The position numbers and the translations under genes were made by a program. The notes under the pieces are model-generated. The model searched no databases. It was not told where the DNA came from and worked only from the letters and a program-made list of their open reading frames with translations. Below, in pieces: positions 37,257-47,300 of a DNA stretch of 64,000 bases. How positions within the stretch are numbered: the first letter of the stretch is position 1; every line of letters begins with the position of its first letter. The stretch is from Planctomycetaceae bacterium (GTDB taxonomy: Bacteria > Planctomycetota > Planctomycetia > Pirellulales > Pirellulaceae): NCBI GenBank assembly GCA_016794985.1, contig JAEUIQ010000107.1, forward strand, positions 1-64,000, written 5' to 3'.

Positions 37257-38672
37257 ATGTTGATGACCGTGTTACCCCAATCTGTCACTGAGGCGATCAC
37301 CGCTCAACGCGATAGCCATTTGAGCCGATTGTTCGAATTGCTGCGAATTCCTAGCGTGAGCGCCGACCCCGGTTTTTCTCAGGATGTCTATCGCGCGGCC
37401 AAGTGGGTCTCGACCACGTTTGAAGGGATGGGCTTGAAGACCCAGTTTGTAAAGACGGCGACCCATCCGATTGTGTTGGCCGAGTCGCCCATTGTTCCGG
37501 GAGCTCCGACGGTTTTGGTCTATGGTCACTTTGACGTGCAACCTGCAGATCCGTTGGAAGAATGGATCTCGCCACCTTATGATCCGACGGTCCGCGATGG
37601 CAATATCTATGCTCGTGGTGCCACGGACGACAAAGGGCAGATGTTGACCCACGTTTTTAGCACGGAGGCCTGGTTAAAATCTCATGGGAAGTTGCCCATC
37701 AATCTGAAGTTTTTGATCGAGGGTGAGGAGGAAAGTGGCTCCGTGGCGCTGGCCCAACTCATGGCGGGCAAATACAACGATCAGTTGGGATGTTCGGTGG
37801 AAGAAAAGCTCGCGTGCGATGTCGTGGTCATTAGCGACAGCTCGCAATTTGGACCCGGTATTCCAGCGATCACGTATGGTCTGCGCGGAATCATTTCGTT
37901 CGAATTGACGCTGTTTGGCCCAAAGCAAGATCTCCACTCGGGGACATTCGGCGGGGCGGTCGCCAATCCGGTCAATGCACTGATGCGCGTGATGGCCGCG
38001 TTTCAAGATGACTATGGCAAAGTCTTGATTCCTGGTTTCTACGATGATGTGGAAGACTTGAGCGAGAGCGAACGGACCCAATGGCAAAATCTTCCCTTCT
38101 CGGAGGATGACTTCATGCAACAAGTCGGTATTCGCGCGACCTTTGGCGAGCCGGGTTATTCGACGATCGAACGATGTTGGAGTCGCCCGACGATGGATAT
38201 CAATGGCATTACTGGCGGCTACCAAGGCGAAGGCGGCAAAACCATCGTCCCCGCCAAAGCGTCCGCAAAATTTACTTGCCGCTTGGTGCCGAACCAAGAT
38301 CCAGTGAAGATCGCCAACGCCGTGAAGCAGTTGGTTCAAGTTCGAGTGCCGCAGATGTTCACTCATAAACTCAAAGTAGGACATGCCGCGTCAGGGATTG
38401 TGGTACCCTTGGATAGCCCGTACATGGCGGCGGCTCATGACGCAATCACGGCCGGATTCGGCAAGGCACCGGTTTTGATTCGCTCCGGCGGTTCAATTCC
38501 CATTGTGTCGCAGTTCAAAGAACGCTTAGGGGTGGATACCTTGCTGCTGGGATGGGGCCAGAACGATGACAACACTCATAGTCCCAACGAGAAATTCTCG
38601 GTCGAGGACTTTCATCGCGGGATCGTCGCCAGCGCTCATTTATGGCAAGCGATGGCGGATCACGTCAGCTAA
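37257..38672 (+). CDS. M20-family metallopeptidase (dipeptidase, CNDP/PepV-like)
   Basis: 471 residues from ATG 37257; the ATG at 37263 two codons on is equally plausible. Two-metal site residues are visible: His and Asp in VLVYGHFDVQPADP, Asp in ARGATDDKGQM, the catalytic Glu pair in LIEGEEESGS, Asp in VVISDSSQFG and the last His in NDDNTHSPNEKF. The dimerisation (lid) domain lies between, starting GLRGIISFELTLFGP with KQDLHSGTFGG. Family members hydrolyse dipeptides or N-acyl amino acids; the substrate is not predictable here. No signal peptide. It is followed 47 bases later by serS on the same strand. Confidence 0.93.
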   Translation: MLMTVLPQSVTEAITAQRDSHLSRLFELLRIPSVSADPGFSQDVYRAAKWVSTTFEGMGLKTQFVKTATHPIVLAESPIVPGAPTVLVYGHFDVQPADPLEEWISPPYDPTVRDGNIYARGATDDKGQMLTHVFSTEAWLKSHGKLPINLKFLIEGEEESGSVALAQLMAGKYNDQLGCSVEEKLACDVVVISDSSQFGPGIPAITYGLRGIISFELTLFGPKQDLHSGTFGGAVANPVNALMRVMAAFQDDYGKVLIPGFYDDVEDLSESERTQWQNLPFSEDDFMQQVGIRATFGEPGYSTIERCWSRPTMDINGITGGYQGEGGKTIVPAKASAKFTCRLVPNQDPVKIANAVKQLVQVRVPQMFTHKLKVGHAASGIVVPLDSPYMAAAHDAITAGFGKAPVLIRSGGSIPIVSQFKERLGVDTLLLGWGQNDDNTHSPNEKFSVEDFHRGIVASAHLWQAMADHVS

Positions 38673-38719
38673 TTGGTTATCACTTCTTTTTTACGGCAAG
38701 CCTTCAAGGACGCCCTTGT

Positions 38720-39997
38720 ATGTTGGATCGAAAATATATCTTGCAAAACCTGGATGCGGTGCGCCAGAACTGTTTGGAACGGGGAGTCAAGTGCGACTTG
38801 ACTCAGTTTGTCGAAGTGGAGCAGCGGCGGAAAGAAGCCGATACTGCGGCTCAAGAATTCAACCGGTTGGCAAATGAAAACGCCAAATCGATTGGTGGGC
38901 TGAAAGATCCGCAACAACGCGCCGAGGCGGTCGAAGCGGGGCGTCAGTTGCGCGCTCAGAAGGATGCGGCGCAAAAGCTGGTTGACCAATTGGATGCCGA
39001 GTTGTTGGCGATCCAAAGGACGTTGCCCAACATGGCACATCCCAACGCGCCACGTGGTGTCGACGATCAAGCGAACTTGGAAGTGGCTCGAGGAAAGTAT
39101 CAACCGCGTCAGTTCGACTTTCCAGTCAAGGATCACTTGCAATTAGGTAGCGCCAAAGGGTGGATTGATTTTGAAGGCGGAGCCCGAACCACTGGGCAAG
39201 GGTTCTATTTTTTGGGCGGCGAATTGGTGCTCTTGGACTTGGCGATTCAACAATTGGCAGTGGAGCATTTGCTGCAACGCAGCTTCGTTCCAACGATCAC
39301 GCCCGACTTGGCTCGCGCTGATATCTTGGAAGGCATCGGCTTCATGCCTCGTGGACCGGAAACGCAGGTGTACAGCGTCGAGAATACCGATTTGTGCTTG
39401 GTTGGGACCGCCGAAATCACGCTCGGCGGTTTGTATGCCGGTCAAACTTTTGAAGCCGAATCATTGCCGCTGCGATTGTGCGGCATTAGTCATTGCTACC
39501 GTACGGAAGCCGGTGCGGCTGGTCGAGCCTCCCGCGGCCTGTATCGGGTGCATCAATTTACAAAAGTTGAAATGTTTGTATTTTGCTTGCCCGATCAAAG
39601 CGATGCACTGCACGAAGAGCTTCGGCAAATCGAATGCGAGTTATTTGACTTGTTGGAGGTTCCTTATCGCGTGGTCGATACCGCGACCGGAGACTTGGGG
39701 GGCCCCGCCTATCGCAAGTACGACTTGGAAGCGTGGATGCCAGGCCGCGGCGAACATGGCGAATGGGGTGAGGTCACGAGCACTTCGAATTGTACCGATT
39801 ATCAGTCCCGACGCTTGAACGTTCGCTATAAAGAGAAAGAAAAAAAAGGCACCCAATTTGTCCATACGCTCAATGGAACCGCTTTTGCGCTGAGCCGCGC
39901 CTTGATTGCCGTCCTCGAGAATCACCAGCAAGCGGATGGCTCGGTGCGCATTCCGCCAGCGCTCCAGCCCTACTTGAGACGTGATAGAATCGGTTGA
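38720..39997 (+). CDS. serS: seryl-tRNA synthetase
   Basis: 425 residues from ATG 38720 (MLDRKYILQNLDAVRQNCLE), with AAGGA upstream; the open frame begins earlier at 38642 but overlaps the peptidase end. The N-terminal antiparallel coiled coil that grips the tRNA(Ser) long arm spans about residues 25-105. Class II motifs follow: motif 2 CGISHCYRTEAGAAGRASRG followed by LYRVHQFTKVEMFVF, and motif 3 TLNGTAFALSRALIAVLENH followed by QQADGSVRIPPALQPYL. GTAEITLGGL marks the serine pocket. Charges tRNA(Ser) and tRNA(Sec) with serine in the cytosol. Standard length and complete. Confidence 0.97.
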   Translation: MLDRKYILQNLDAVRQNCLERGVKCDLTQFVEVEQRRKEADTAAQEFNRLANENAKSIGGLKDPQQRAEAVEAGRQLRAQKDAAQKLVDQLDAELLAIQRTLPNMAHPNAPRGVDDQANLEVARGKYQPRQFDFPVKDHLQLGSAKGWIDFEGGARTTGQGFYFLGGELVLLDLAIQQLAVEHLLQRSFVPTITPDLARADILEGIGFMPRGPETQVYSVENTDLCLVGTAEITLGGLYAGQTFEAESLPLRLCGISHCYRTEAGAAGRASRGLYRVHQFTKVEMFVFCLPDQSDALHEELRQIECELFDLLEVPYRVVDTATGDLGGPAYRKYDLEAWMPGRGEHGEWGEVTSTSNCTDYQSRRLNVRYKEKEKKGTQFVHTLNGTAFALSRALIAVLENHQQADGSVRIPPALQPYLRRDRIG

Positions 39998-40058
39998 ACG
40001 AAGCGGATGGCGTTTGGGCGTTCGGTGACACGTGAACGATAAAAGTACTGGGTTTCTC

Positions 40059-41165
40059 ATGAATACTCCCGAACTGCCTCGACGTGGATTCTTGCGGCAA
40101 GTCGCTGGGGTTTCTGCCGGCGCGTCGATTTGGCAAGCGAGCCAGGTCTCTTTGTTAGGCGGAACGTTTGAAACTCCGCTCCGCGAACCGTCGGGGGGGA
40201 ACGAAACGCTGCCACAGGATCGCGAATTGCGACTGGCGTTGATTTCGGCAGCCAGTTACGGCAGGCCAGGCCAGGAACGCATCAGTGGCTCGAACCATGG
40301 CACGGCGTTCGCGACCATTTTCAATGGCTGGGATGAAGACGCGGCCAAACAATTCCAGGGCACCATGGTCAAATCAACTCGGCAGATACCCGGCTGCCGC
40401 GTGACGAAAGTCTGGGATCCCATCTCGGATGCCGCCACGAAGATGGCGGCCGCCTGCCAGATTGCCGAAGTGTGTGCCACACCAGAAGCATGTTGCCAAG
40501 ATGTCGATGGCGTGATCTTGATCGATGATGGCTCGGGAAGACAATGGCAGTTTGCTGAATTCCCGTTGCGCCAAGGTCTTCCTGTGTTCTGCGATAAACC
40601 GCTGGCCATGACCGCTCGCGAGGCGAATCAAATCGCGAAAATTTCGGAAGAGTGTGGCGGAAAGTTGATGTCGGCCAGCAGTCTCCGCTTTGTCCCTGAC
40701 ATTGCCAAGTTGAAGCGAGAGCTGGAACCGCTTGGTAAAATTAAACTGGCAATGGCGACTGGGCCCGGCCAATTGGTTTATTACGGAATTCACGCTTTGT
40801 CGATGGTCTACGGTGTTCTGGGTGCCGGAGCCCACTCGGTTCGTCACGTGGGTGAAAAAGGTCGGCATGTCCTGAAAATTCGCTACCCGAATGAACTCGA
40901 AGTGCTGTTGCTGGTTACGGAACAAGATCAGTTTCCAATGGGATACCAGTTACAACTCTACGGTGAGAATGGCTCGCGAACGATCGTGCCCGATCTCGCC
41001 GATCTGTATGTTTATTTGCTAGAAGCGTTCCTCGGGTTTATTCGAACAGGCGTCGAACCTTTTCCGGTCAGAGAGGAAGTGGAACTCATTGCCGTGCTTG
41101 AGGCCGGTGAACGATCATTGCATAACGGCAAAGAAGTTTTGATTAGCGACATGTTCGGCCAATAG
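40059..41165 (+). CDS. Tat-exported Gfo/Idh/MocA-type oxidoreductase-like protein
   Basis: 368 residues from ATG 40059; a GTG at 40032 is the alternative. A twin-arginine signal is present (LPRRGFLRQVAGVSAGASIW). The Rossmann part is degenerate at the first glycine loop (LALISAASYGRPGQE) but keeps the later landmark FCDKPLAMTAREANQIAKIS and VDGVILIDDGSG. The C-terminal half (GKIKLAMATGPGQLVYYGIH, LSMVYGVLGAGAHSVRHVG) matches the alpha/beta substrate domain. Tat-exported members of this family are very numerous in planctomycetes, mostly of unknown sugar substrate. The weak cofactor loop leaves room for a non-catalytic role. Confidence 0.85.
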   Translation: MNTPELPRRGFLRQVAGVSAGASIWQASQVSLLGGTFETPLREPSGGNETLPQDRELRLALISAASYGRPGQERISGSNHGTAFATIFNGWDEDAAKQFQGTMVKSTRQIPGCRVTKVWDPISDAATKMAAACQIAEVCATPEACCQDVDGVILIDDGSGRQWQFAEFPLRQGLPVFCDKPLAMTAREANQIAKISEECGGKLMSASSLRFVPDIAKLKRELEPLGKIKLAMATGPGQLVYYGIHALSMVYGVLGAGAHSVRHVGEKGRHVLKIRYPNELEVLLLVTEQDQFPMGYQLQLYGENGSRTIVPDLADLYVYLLEAFLGFIRTGVEPFPVREEVELIAVLEAGERSLHNGKEVLISDMFGQ

Positions 41166-41476
41166 GTCGTAGCCACACTCGGTGAGCCGTTTGTAATGTG
41201 GGTGGCGCATTTCGTGTTTTGTCCGTAGCCACCTCAGGATCAGTCTCCAGTTGGTGCTCGCGGTACATGGGCTAGACGCAGAGCTATTCTTCGGTGAGTC
41301 GTCTTGCGGTTGCTGAAACGTTGAAGCGAGCCAATTGATCGGCAAGTCTTGATTTTGACTTGCCAGCTTGCCCCATGGCGACTAATCTGAAGCGGACGGT
41401 GAGGAAGTGCGCGTGGCTGGGCCGTTGGGTTCATCCGTCGCAGGTTGTTCTATTTTCAATCGACGGTATCCGTAGA
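41166..41476. other. intergenic region, nothing recognised
   Basis: 311 bases between the oxidoreductase and the small membrane protein on the same strand. No repeat, RNA gene or strong hairpin is visible. The downstream frame is open back to 41360 but without coding character. Confidence 0.4.
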
Positions 41477-42148
41477 ATGAAAGCACTCCGTAGCAGTCCT
41501 TTTCGTGTCTTCTTGGTTATGCTCAGCTTTTTGCTTATGGCATTGAGCGGACTTTGGATCATGGGTGGCAGCCCGACCAAAATTTCGGTCGAAGTGCATT
41601 CCGAATTGCCATCAAGTATTTTGGCGCATCGCTTTGAAATGCACTGTCGTTTGCTACCCACGATGAAGTTGTCGCACGCGGGGCGCCAACTCGCTCTACC
41701 GCAGTGGGCCTCCAGTCGATGCGAGCCAATCGCGATCTCTTTGGCCGCTGGGTCGAGCCGATATGTCCTGCCCTTTCCGTTGGCCGACATTGTGTTTCGC
41801 ACCCCACCAGGGCCAAAGGACATGGATCCGGCGGTGGTCTCGTGCGATGCCGAGTTCCAAGCCGCTGATCCTTTGCAATTGGAGTGGTACGGCCGCGACG
41901 AGCGATTCATCTACTTGCGAGAATACGATGCCGACCATCATGTGAGATTGATCAAGTTGGAGCCAGAGCAAGTTCAGTTTATCCCAGACGAAAACGCCGA
42001 GTCGTCTGGTTGCCTCGTCCGCTATGTTGTGGTGATGGAGCATCACGGTTGGGAACGGATCTATGGGAAGTTGTTTACGAAAAGTTGCGAAGAGTCGGCC
42101 AAGGTTCGCCTGCTGTGGATTTGCGAGCAATTGGAATCTCAACACTAA
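41477..42148 (+). CDS. single-span membrane protein of unknown function
   Basis: 223 residues from ATG 41477 (MKALRSSPFRVFLVMLSFLL), which places a classical anchor or uncleaved signal at residues 9-30 (VFLVMLSFLLMALSGLWIMG). The extracytoplasmic part is beta-rich with acidic and aromatic residues (ISLAAGSSRYVLPFPLADIV, LQLEWYGRDERFIYLREYDA, GCLVRYVVVMEHHGWERIYG). No known family. Upstream in-frame start codons to 41360 would place non-conserved residues before the anchor. Confidence 0.72.
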   Translation: MKALRSSPFRVFLVMLSFLLMALSGLWIMGGSPTKISVEVHSELPSSILAHRFEMHCRLLPTMKLSHAGRQLALPQWASSRCEPIAISLAAGSSRYVLPFPLADIVFRTPPGPKDMDPAVVSCDAEFQAADPLQLEWYGRDERFIYLREYDADHHVRLIKLEPEQVQFIPDENAESSGCLVRYVVVMEHHGWERIYGKLFTKSCEESAKVRLLWICEQLESQH

Positions 42149-42150
42149 TT

Positions 42151-42240
42151 CATTGCCCGGCCAATACATTGCCGAGCTAATAAATTGCCGAGCTAATAAA
42201 TTGCCCAGCTAACAAATTGCTGGGCTAAAAAACTGCCGGA
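42151..42240. repeat. 16-bp tandem repeat, five to six copies
   Basis: Units CATTGCCCGGCCAATA, CATTGCCGAGCTAATA, AATTGCCGAGCTAATA, AATTGCCCAGCTAACA and AATTGCTGGGCTAAAA start at 42151, 42167, 42183, 42199 and 42215, and a partial AACTGCCGGACTA follows. The array fills almost the entire gap between the stops of two converging genes, where a terminator would be expected. Confidence 0.9.
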
Positions 42241-43209
42241 CTATCGCTGTGTCGCGCTTCGACCAATGCTTGTTGATCCGAAGAGAAGACCGACAAACAA
42301 ACCCCCGCAGTGCGCCCAATCCGCCATCCTAAAACCGAGGAGATTTTCATCCAAATCCAAAACTCCCAATAGCAACCACGCCATTGCCACAATCACCGTG
42401 CTCGGCATTAAAAAGTACTCTGGCACAAACTTCCACGTGCCCCGCATCCAGGCAAATCCGAACAGAGCATAGGCTACCCCCGAGAATCCACCGAACGGGA
42501 CGATCCAGAACGGGCCCAAGTCGTAGGCCGGGCTTCCGTCTAGCGAGGGAGGCATCACCGCTTGCATGAAATTCGGAATCGCGGCCGCTGCCAAGACCAA
42601 GCCGATAAAGCACCACTTCCCTTCGCGACGCTCGATGCTAAAACCCAACTTCACGAGCCAAAACATGTTGAAGACAATATGTGCAAAGCTCATGTGAAGG
42701 AGGGCCGGAGTGACCAGCCTCCAGAGTTCGCCGCGCATCAGGTTGTAACACTGACGTTCGAGTACTCCCATGGAGTTCACCTCCGCGGTAGACGGGGCGA
42801 ACATAAACGCCATCCCTTGGACGATTGGCGAGGTGTAATCAAACTGAAAATTCGACATGGCGAAGGCCAAAATCGCTGCGACCAAGATGCTGGTCGAAAT
42901 TGGCGGAGCGCGCCGTGTCGTGCGTTGGTTGACGGCTCTCGCATTCTTTTGATAAGAACGGACTCGGTCGACATGTTTTTGGCGGACTTGATCGGCTTTA
43001 GCGCTCGACTTGCGATATTTGGGGTCGAGGGGATTCGCGACAAAGTGAGCGAACTCTTGCTTGGCGGTGGCGAAGTGGTCTTCTTCAACGATCCAGAGAT
43101 CAAAACCGCCACTCGGCGCCGGTGAAATCTGCGCCGGCATTTCCTGGGCGACCAGATAATTCACAAAATGCTGAGCGTTGTCGTCAGGAAATGTACCGAG
43201 TTTTCTCAT
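42241..43209 (-). CDS. rhomboid-family intramembrane serine protease
   Basis: 322 residues from ATG 43209. Residues 1-100 form a cytosolic N-terminal domain (FVNYLVAQEMPAQI, FDLWIVEEDHFATAKQEF) like the one in GlpG. Six membrane helices follow. The catalytic dyad is intact: Ser243 in GGFSGVAYALFGF and His300 in MADWAHCGGLFVGLLFG. The H-x4-H-x3-N pattern near residues 172-181 (HMSFAHIVFNMFW) matches the oxyanion/loop region. Cleaves transmembrane substrates within the bilayer; substrate unknown. It starts nine bases after the kinase stop, so both are probably on one transcript. Confidence 0.95.
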   Translation of the reverse strand: MRKLGTFPDDNAQHFVNYLVAQEMPAQISPAPSGGFDLWIVEEDHFATAKQEFAHFVANPLDPKYRKSSAKADQVRQKHVDRVRSYQKNARAVNQRTTRRAPPISTSILVAAILAFAMSNFQFDYTSPIVQGMAFMFAPSTAEVNSMGVLERQCYNLMRGELWRLVTPALLHMSFAHIVFNMFWLVKLGFSIERREGKWCFIGLVLAAAAIPNFMQAVMPPSLDGSPAYDLGPFWIVPFGGFSGVAYALFGFAWMRGTWKFVPEYFLMPSTVIVAMAWLLLGVLDLDENLLGFRMADWAHCGGLFVGLLFGSTSIGRSATQR

Positions 43210-43218
43210 TCACTCCGC

Positions 43219-44112
43219 TCAAGCTTTGTCAGATTTCAAATCCGCCAAGGCCCGCAAGACCGCTTTTGCGTCTCTTGGGCGATTGTCCGGATTGGCCTCC
43301 AAGCACTTCATGACGATGCGAGCCAATGCGGGGTGCAAATCAGGACGATGCGTCATGATGTCGGTCGCCGGCCGTTGATCATGGTTCAATGCCGCCAATC
43401 CGCTGGTATCAGTGGCATCCCATGGGTGTTCGAAGCACAACAATTTGTACATCGTGACACCCATCGAGAAAAGGTCCAGTCGCTTATCCGTGGAGCGTCG
43501 ACGGACGACCTCCGGAGCCATGTATTGGGGCGTTCCCGTTCGATTGCCGGGGGTTCGAAATTCCGGCAAGTCCGGCACGCTCAAGCCGAAGTCAATCAGT
43601 TTGAGTTTCTTGAAATCATCGTAGGAAATGAAATTTCGCGGGCAAATATCTCTGTGGATGAACCCTTTGTCGTGCACCGCATCGATCGACTGGACCATTT
43701 GGGTCAGCAATTCCAACCGATACGGAATCAAACCAGGATTCCGATCATTGATCAAAGTATTCAAACCGGGACCACGGATGTACTCCATCAAAATGTAGTG
43801 TTCGCCTTTGGTCGTGGTTCCGTACTCATAGGTCTTCACGATACACGGGTGGTCCATTTGGCTCGCGATGACCCCTTCCTCCGGTTTGTTCAAACCTTTG
43901 AATCGCTGCTCAAAATAGGCACGTTTCTCGCTATCCAGCAGTTTGATCCCGAAGAATTCGCCCGTCTTGATATCTCGTGCCACCCGGAATTTGCTCATGG
44001 TTCCCGAAAAAGAGTGGCGGTCCAACTCGTACCTGGAGGACAAGTCCAATCGCTTCGGCCCGCTGACGCCGCCGCCTTTGCCTTTCGAAAACCAGTTATC
44101 AAACAAACCCAT
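43219..44112 (-). CDS. Hanks-type Ser/Thr protein kinase
   Basis: 297 residues from ATG 44112. Catalytic residues are present: Lys57 in FFGIKLLD, HRD at 153-155 with Asn160 (FIHRDICPRNF), DFG at 174-176 (KLIDFGLS) and the activation/APE segment GTPQYMAPEVV. The glycine-rich loop is degenerate (FSGTMSKFRVARD). The usual C-terminal membrane helix and sensor domain are absent, so it is a compact soluble kinase. The N-terminal 20 residues are Gly/Lys-rich. It is followed nine bases later by the rhomboid gene. Confidence 0.94.
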   Translation of the reverse strand: MGLFDNWFSKGKGGGVSGPKRLDLSSRYELDRHSFSGTMSKFRVARDIKTGEFFGIKLLDSEKRAYFEQRFKGLNKPEEGVIASQMDHPCIVKTYEYGTTTKGEHYILMEYIRGPGLNTLINDRNPGLIPYRLELLTQMVQSIDAVHDKGFIHRDICPRNFISYDDFKKLKLIDFGLSVPDLPEFRTPGNRTGTPQYMAPEVVRRRSTDKRLDLFSMGVTMYKLLCFEHPWDATDTSGLAALNHDQRPATDIMTHRPDLHPALARIVMKCLEANPDNRPRDAKAVLRALADLKSDKA

Positions 44113-44375
44113 TTTGTTAATCCACTCAGCCTTCCAACCGCCGTCACTCGACCAAAGGACCGGGGCTCGGCCTGTGATTAGTTTACTCGATTGTCACGTT
44201 TTGCCTACGTTGGTCGGGCTGGAATCGGCCAATGGTCGGCTTTCCGTCTGGCTTGGATTGAGGCACAATCTCAATTCCCCGGGCATCGCCTTTTTGGCGG
44301 TGTGTGGAAGTTTAAGGTTGGCAAGTCGTTCGCTGTGCCCGACAACTGGTTCGACCTGCGCCTCACGGAACGGAC

Positions 44376-47300
44376 ATGGACCCCCAACGACATCGAATTC
44401 AAGAAGATCTCCGCGGACTGATTGCAGGACAAGTTCTCTGCGACGATGTCACGATCCAGCAGTACGCCACGGACGCTAGTATTTTTCAGATCGTTCCGCT
44501 GGGCGTTGTGCGTCCCACCACGCATGAAGATGTCGTCGCCGTCGTCAATTATGCTCGGGAGCACCAAATCCCCTTGATTCCACGTGGCTGTGGCTCCGGG
44601 TTGGCTGGCGAATCCTTGGGCAACGGATTGATTATCGACTTTTCGACCTCGATGACTCAAGTCTTGGCCGTGGGGCGCGATTCTGTGACAGTCCAGCCGG
44701 GGCTCATTCTGTCCAGTCTCAGTACCGAGTTACTTAAGTACGAACGGATCTTGGGCGTGGATCCGGGCAACCGCAGTTACGGAACGGTGGGGGGAGCCGT
44801 CGCCCGAGATTCGTGTGGCTCCCGCTGGCATGACCACGGCAGTATCGGCGAGCAGGTGTTAGGTGCACGATTGGTCCTGGCCGATGGCACGACCATTCAC
44901 CTCGGGCAAACGGCCAGCGAGTCGACCGCCGAAAGTCGCGCTGCCAAGCTGTTGCTGCAAAACCAAGTTTTGGGTTGTCGCGAGCGCATCGAATCTTTAT
45001 TGCCGAGTGTGACGACCAAGGTTCGCCCGGCAGGATATCGAATCCAAGCGATTCAACTTGATGGTGCAATTGAAATGCTGCCCTTGATGGCCGGTAGCGA
45101 AGGCACTTTGGCAATCATGACCGAAGTGACGCTGCGAACGTTTCCGTTGCCGAATCATCGCGGTGTCGCCCTCTTGTTCTTCTCCCGAATCACGGACGCG
45201 GCTCGCGTGAGTGCCAAGTTGAGAAACCTGCCCATCCGCGCCTGCGATTTGGTCGATCGACGTCTGCTGTCTTTGGCTCGCGAAGCTGACCCCCGGTATC
45301 GCGATTGGATTCCACAAGGTGCCGAAGCGATGTTGTTGGTCGAGGCGCAGAGCGAAAGTCAAAATCGACTGCTCGATACGCTGAGCGACATTTTGGTGGT
45401 TGCCGATGGTTGCTTGAATCAGGGAGTTCCCCACTACATTACCGTCGAGCGAAACAAACGCGATTTGTGCTGGCGGTTGGTTCGTCGCATCATTCCAACG
45501 CTCTATCGCTTGCGCGGCTCGACGCGCGCCGTCCCATTTCTAGAAGATATTCTGATCCCACCGGAAGAGATGGACGAATTCCTCGTTACGGCGCAAGAAC
45601 GTTTGAATCAGCAAAAGCTTACGGCTTCGTATTTCTCGCATGCCTCGCAAGGTCGAATTCAAATCCGTCCATTTATTGACTTGGCCGACCCAGCTGACAT
45701 GGGGCGATTGGAAGCGCTAACGGAAGCCATCTATGAGGATGTTTGGCAACGAGGTGGAGCCGTGGGAACTTACGGCGCTCTCGGTCTGTCGCGAACACCT
45801 TACTTCCGCCGCCAAGCCGAGGCGATCTACCCAGCCCACGCCGAAATCAAACGTATCTTTGATCCGAACTTCATTCTCAATCCGGGGAAAATAATTCGCA
45901 GTGGCTTTGAGACCTATCACAGTCAAATTCGTTCCGTTTTGCCACAATGTTTGGTTCGTCCGAATCAAAGTCCTTCATCGTTGGAGTCCGCATCGACGTC
46001 GATGGGAGCGTCATCCGATTCGCGAGTCACCTCGTTGCAAACGTCCGACCTGGGCGAGGTCGTTGCCGATGGGGAAACTCGTGTGGCGGTACCCAAAGAA
46101 TTGGCGATTATCGAACCCCAACTCAATTGGGATCCGGAGACTTTGGCTCACAACGCCCGCAATTGTAACGGCTGCGGCCAATGTCGAACGCTGGGGCGCG
46201 TCGAGCGGATGTGTCCGGTCTTTCGTGTCTCGCGCGAGGAGGCCGCTTCGCCTCGCGCTAAAGCCAACTTGTTGCGTGCCGTCATTACAGGCCACATGCC
46301 CGCTGCGAATCTATCAACAGCGGAAATGAAAAGCGTCACGGATACTTGCTTCAACTGTCATCAGTGTCGAATCGACTGCCCGGCCGGTGCAGATATCCCG
46401 AAAATCGTCAATGAATTGCGGGCTCAATATGTTGCTAATAATGGCCTGGGATTGGCCGAGCGTTTGCTCTTGCGCATGGATTGGATGTACGCCGTCGCCA
46501 GTGCTTCGCCGACCTTAGCGCACTATCTGATGACCCACTCTTGGAGTCGTTGGCTGCTTGGACGCATTACGGGAATCTCGGCGCAACGAAAATTGCCTCG
46601 CGTTCATGGCAAGACGTTTTTGCAGTGGGCGAAGCGCAAGAGATTGCACCACTCCGCGACAAGCGATGGTCCAAAGGTGGTTTTGTTTGTCGATGCGTTT
46701 GTCAATTGGAACGATCCCGAGTTGGGCCGAGCTTTGGTGGCGATCTTGGAACACCATGGGATCGCGGTGACGGTTCCACTGAATCAAAAGTTTTCGGGAC
46801 TAAGTCTTATTTCAGCAGGCGCCATCAATCCGGCAAAAAAAATCGCTTCAGCCAATGTGGCGATCTTGGCAGAGGCAGTGCGTGACGGGGCCACGATCCT
46901 GACGATCGAACCGGCTGCGACTTTGGCTTTGAAGCACGAATACCTGCATATTTTGGCTGAACCTGACGCCAAGTTGGTGGCCGATAATACCACGGAGGCC
47001 ACTCAGTACCTGTGGCAACTTCATGAACAAGGCAAACTACGCACCAACTTTCGCGAAACACCGATTCATCTGGCCCATCATTTGCCTTGCCACCAACGGG
47101 CAACTGTGGACGGTAATCCAGGCGTTGAACTGTTGAAGTTGATTCCAAAACTCAATGTGACGGCCATCCAAAAAGGTTGCTCAGGTATGGCTGGACTGTT
47201 CGGTGTCTTCGAGCGGAACTATCGCACGTCGTTGAAGATCGGTGCGGAAATGATGCGTGAAGTCCGGCAAGATTCCTACCAGGCTGGCACCACCGAATGC

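Noticed and set aside
43168..44181. 337-codon plus-strand frame
   Set aside because: Fully antisense to the protein kinase, which has intact HRD and DFG motifs.
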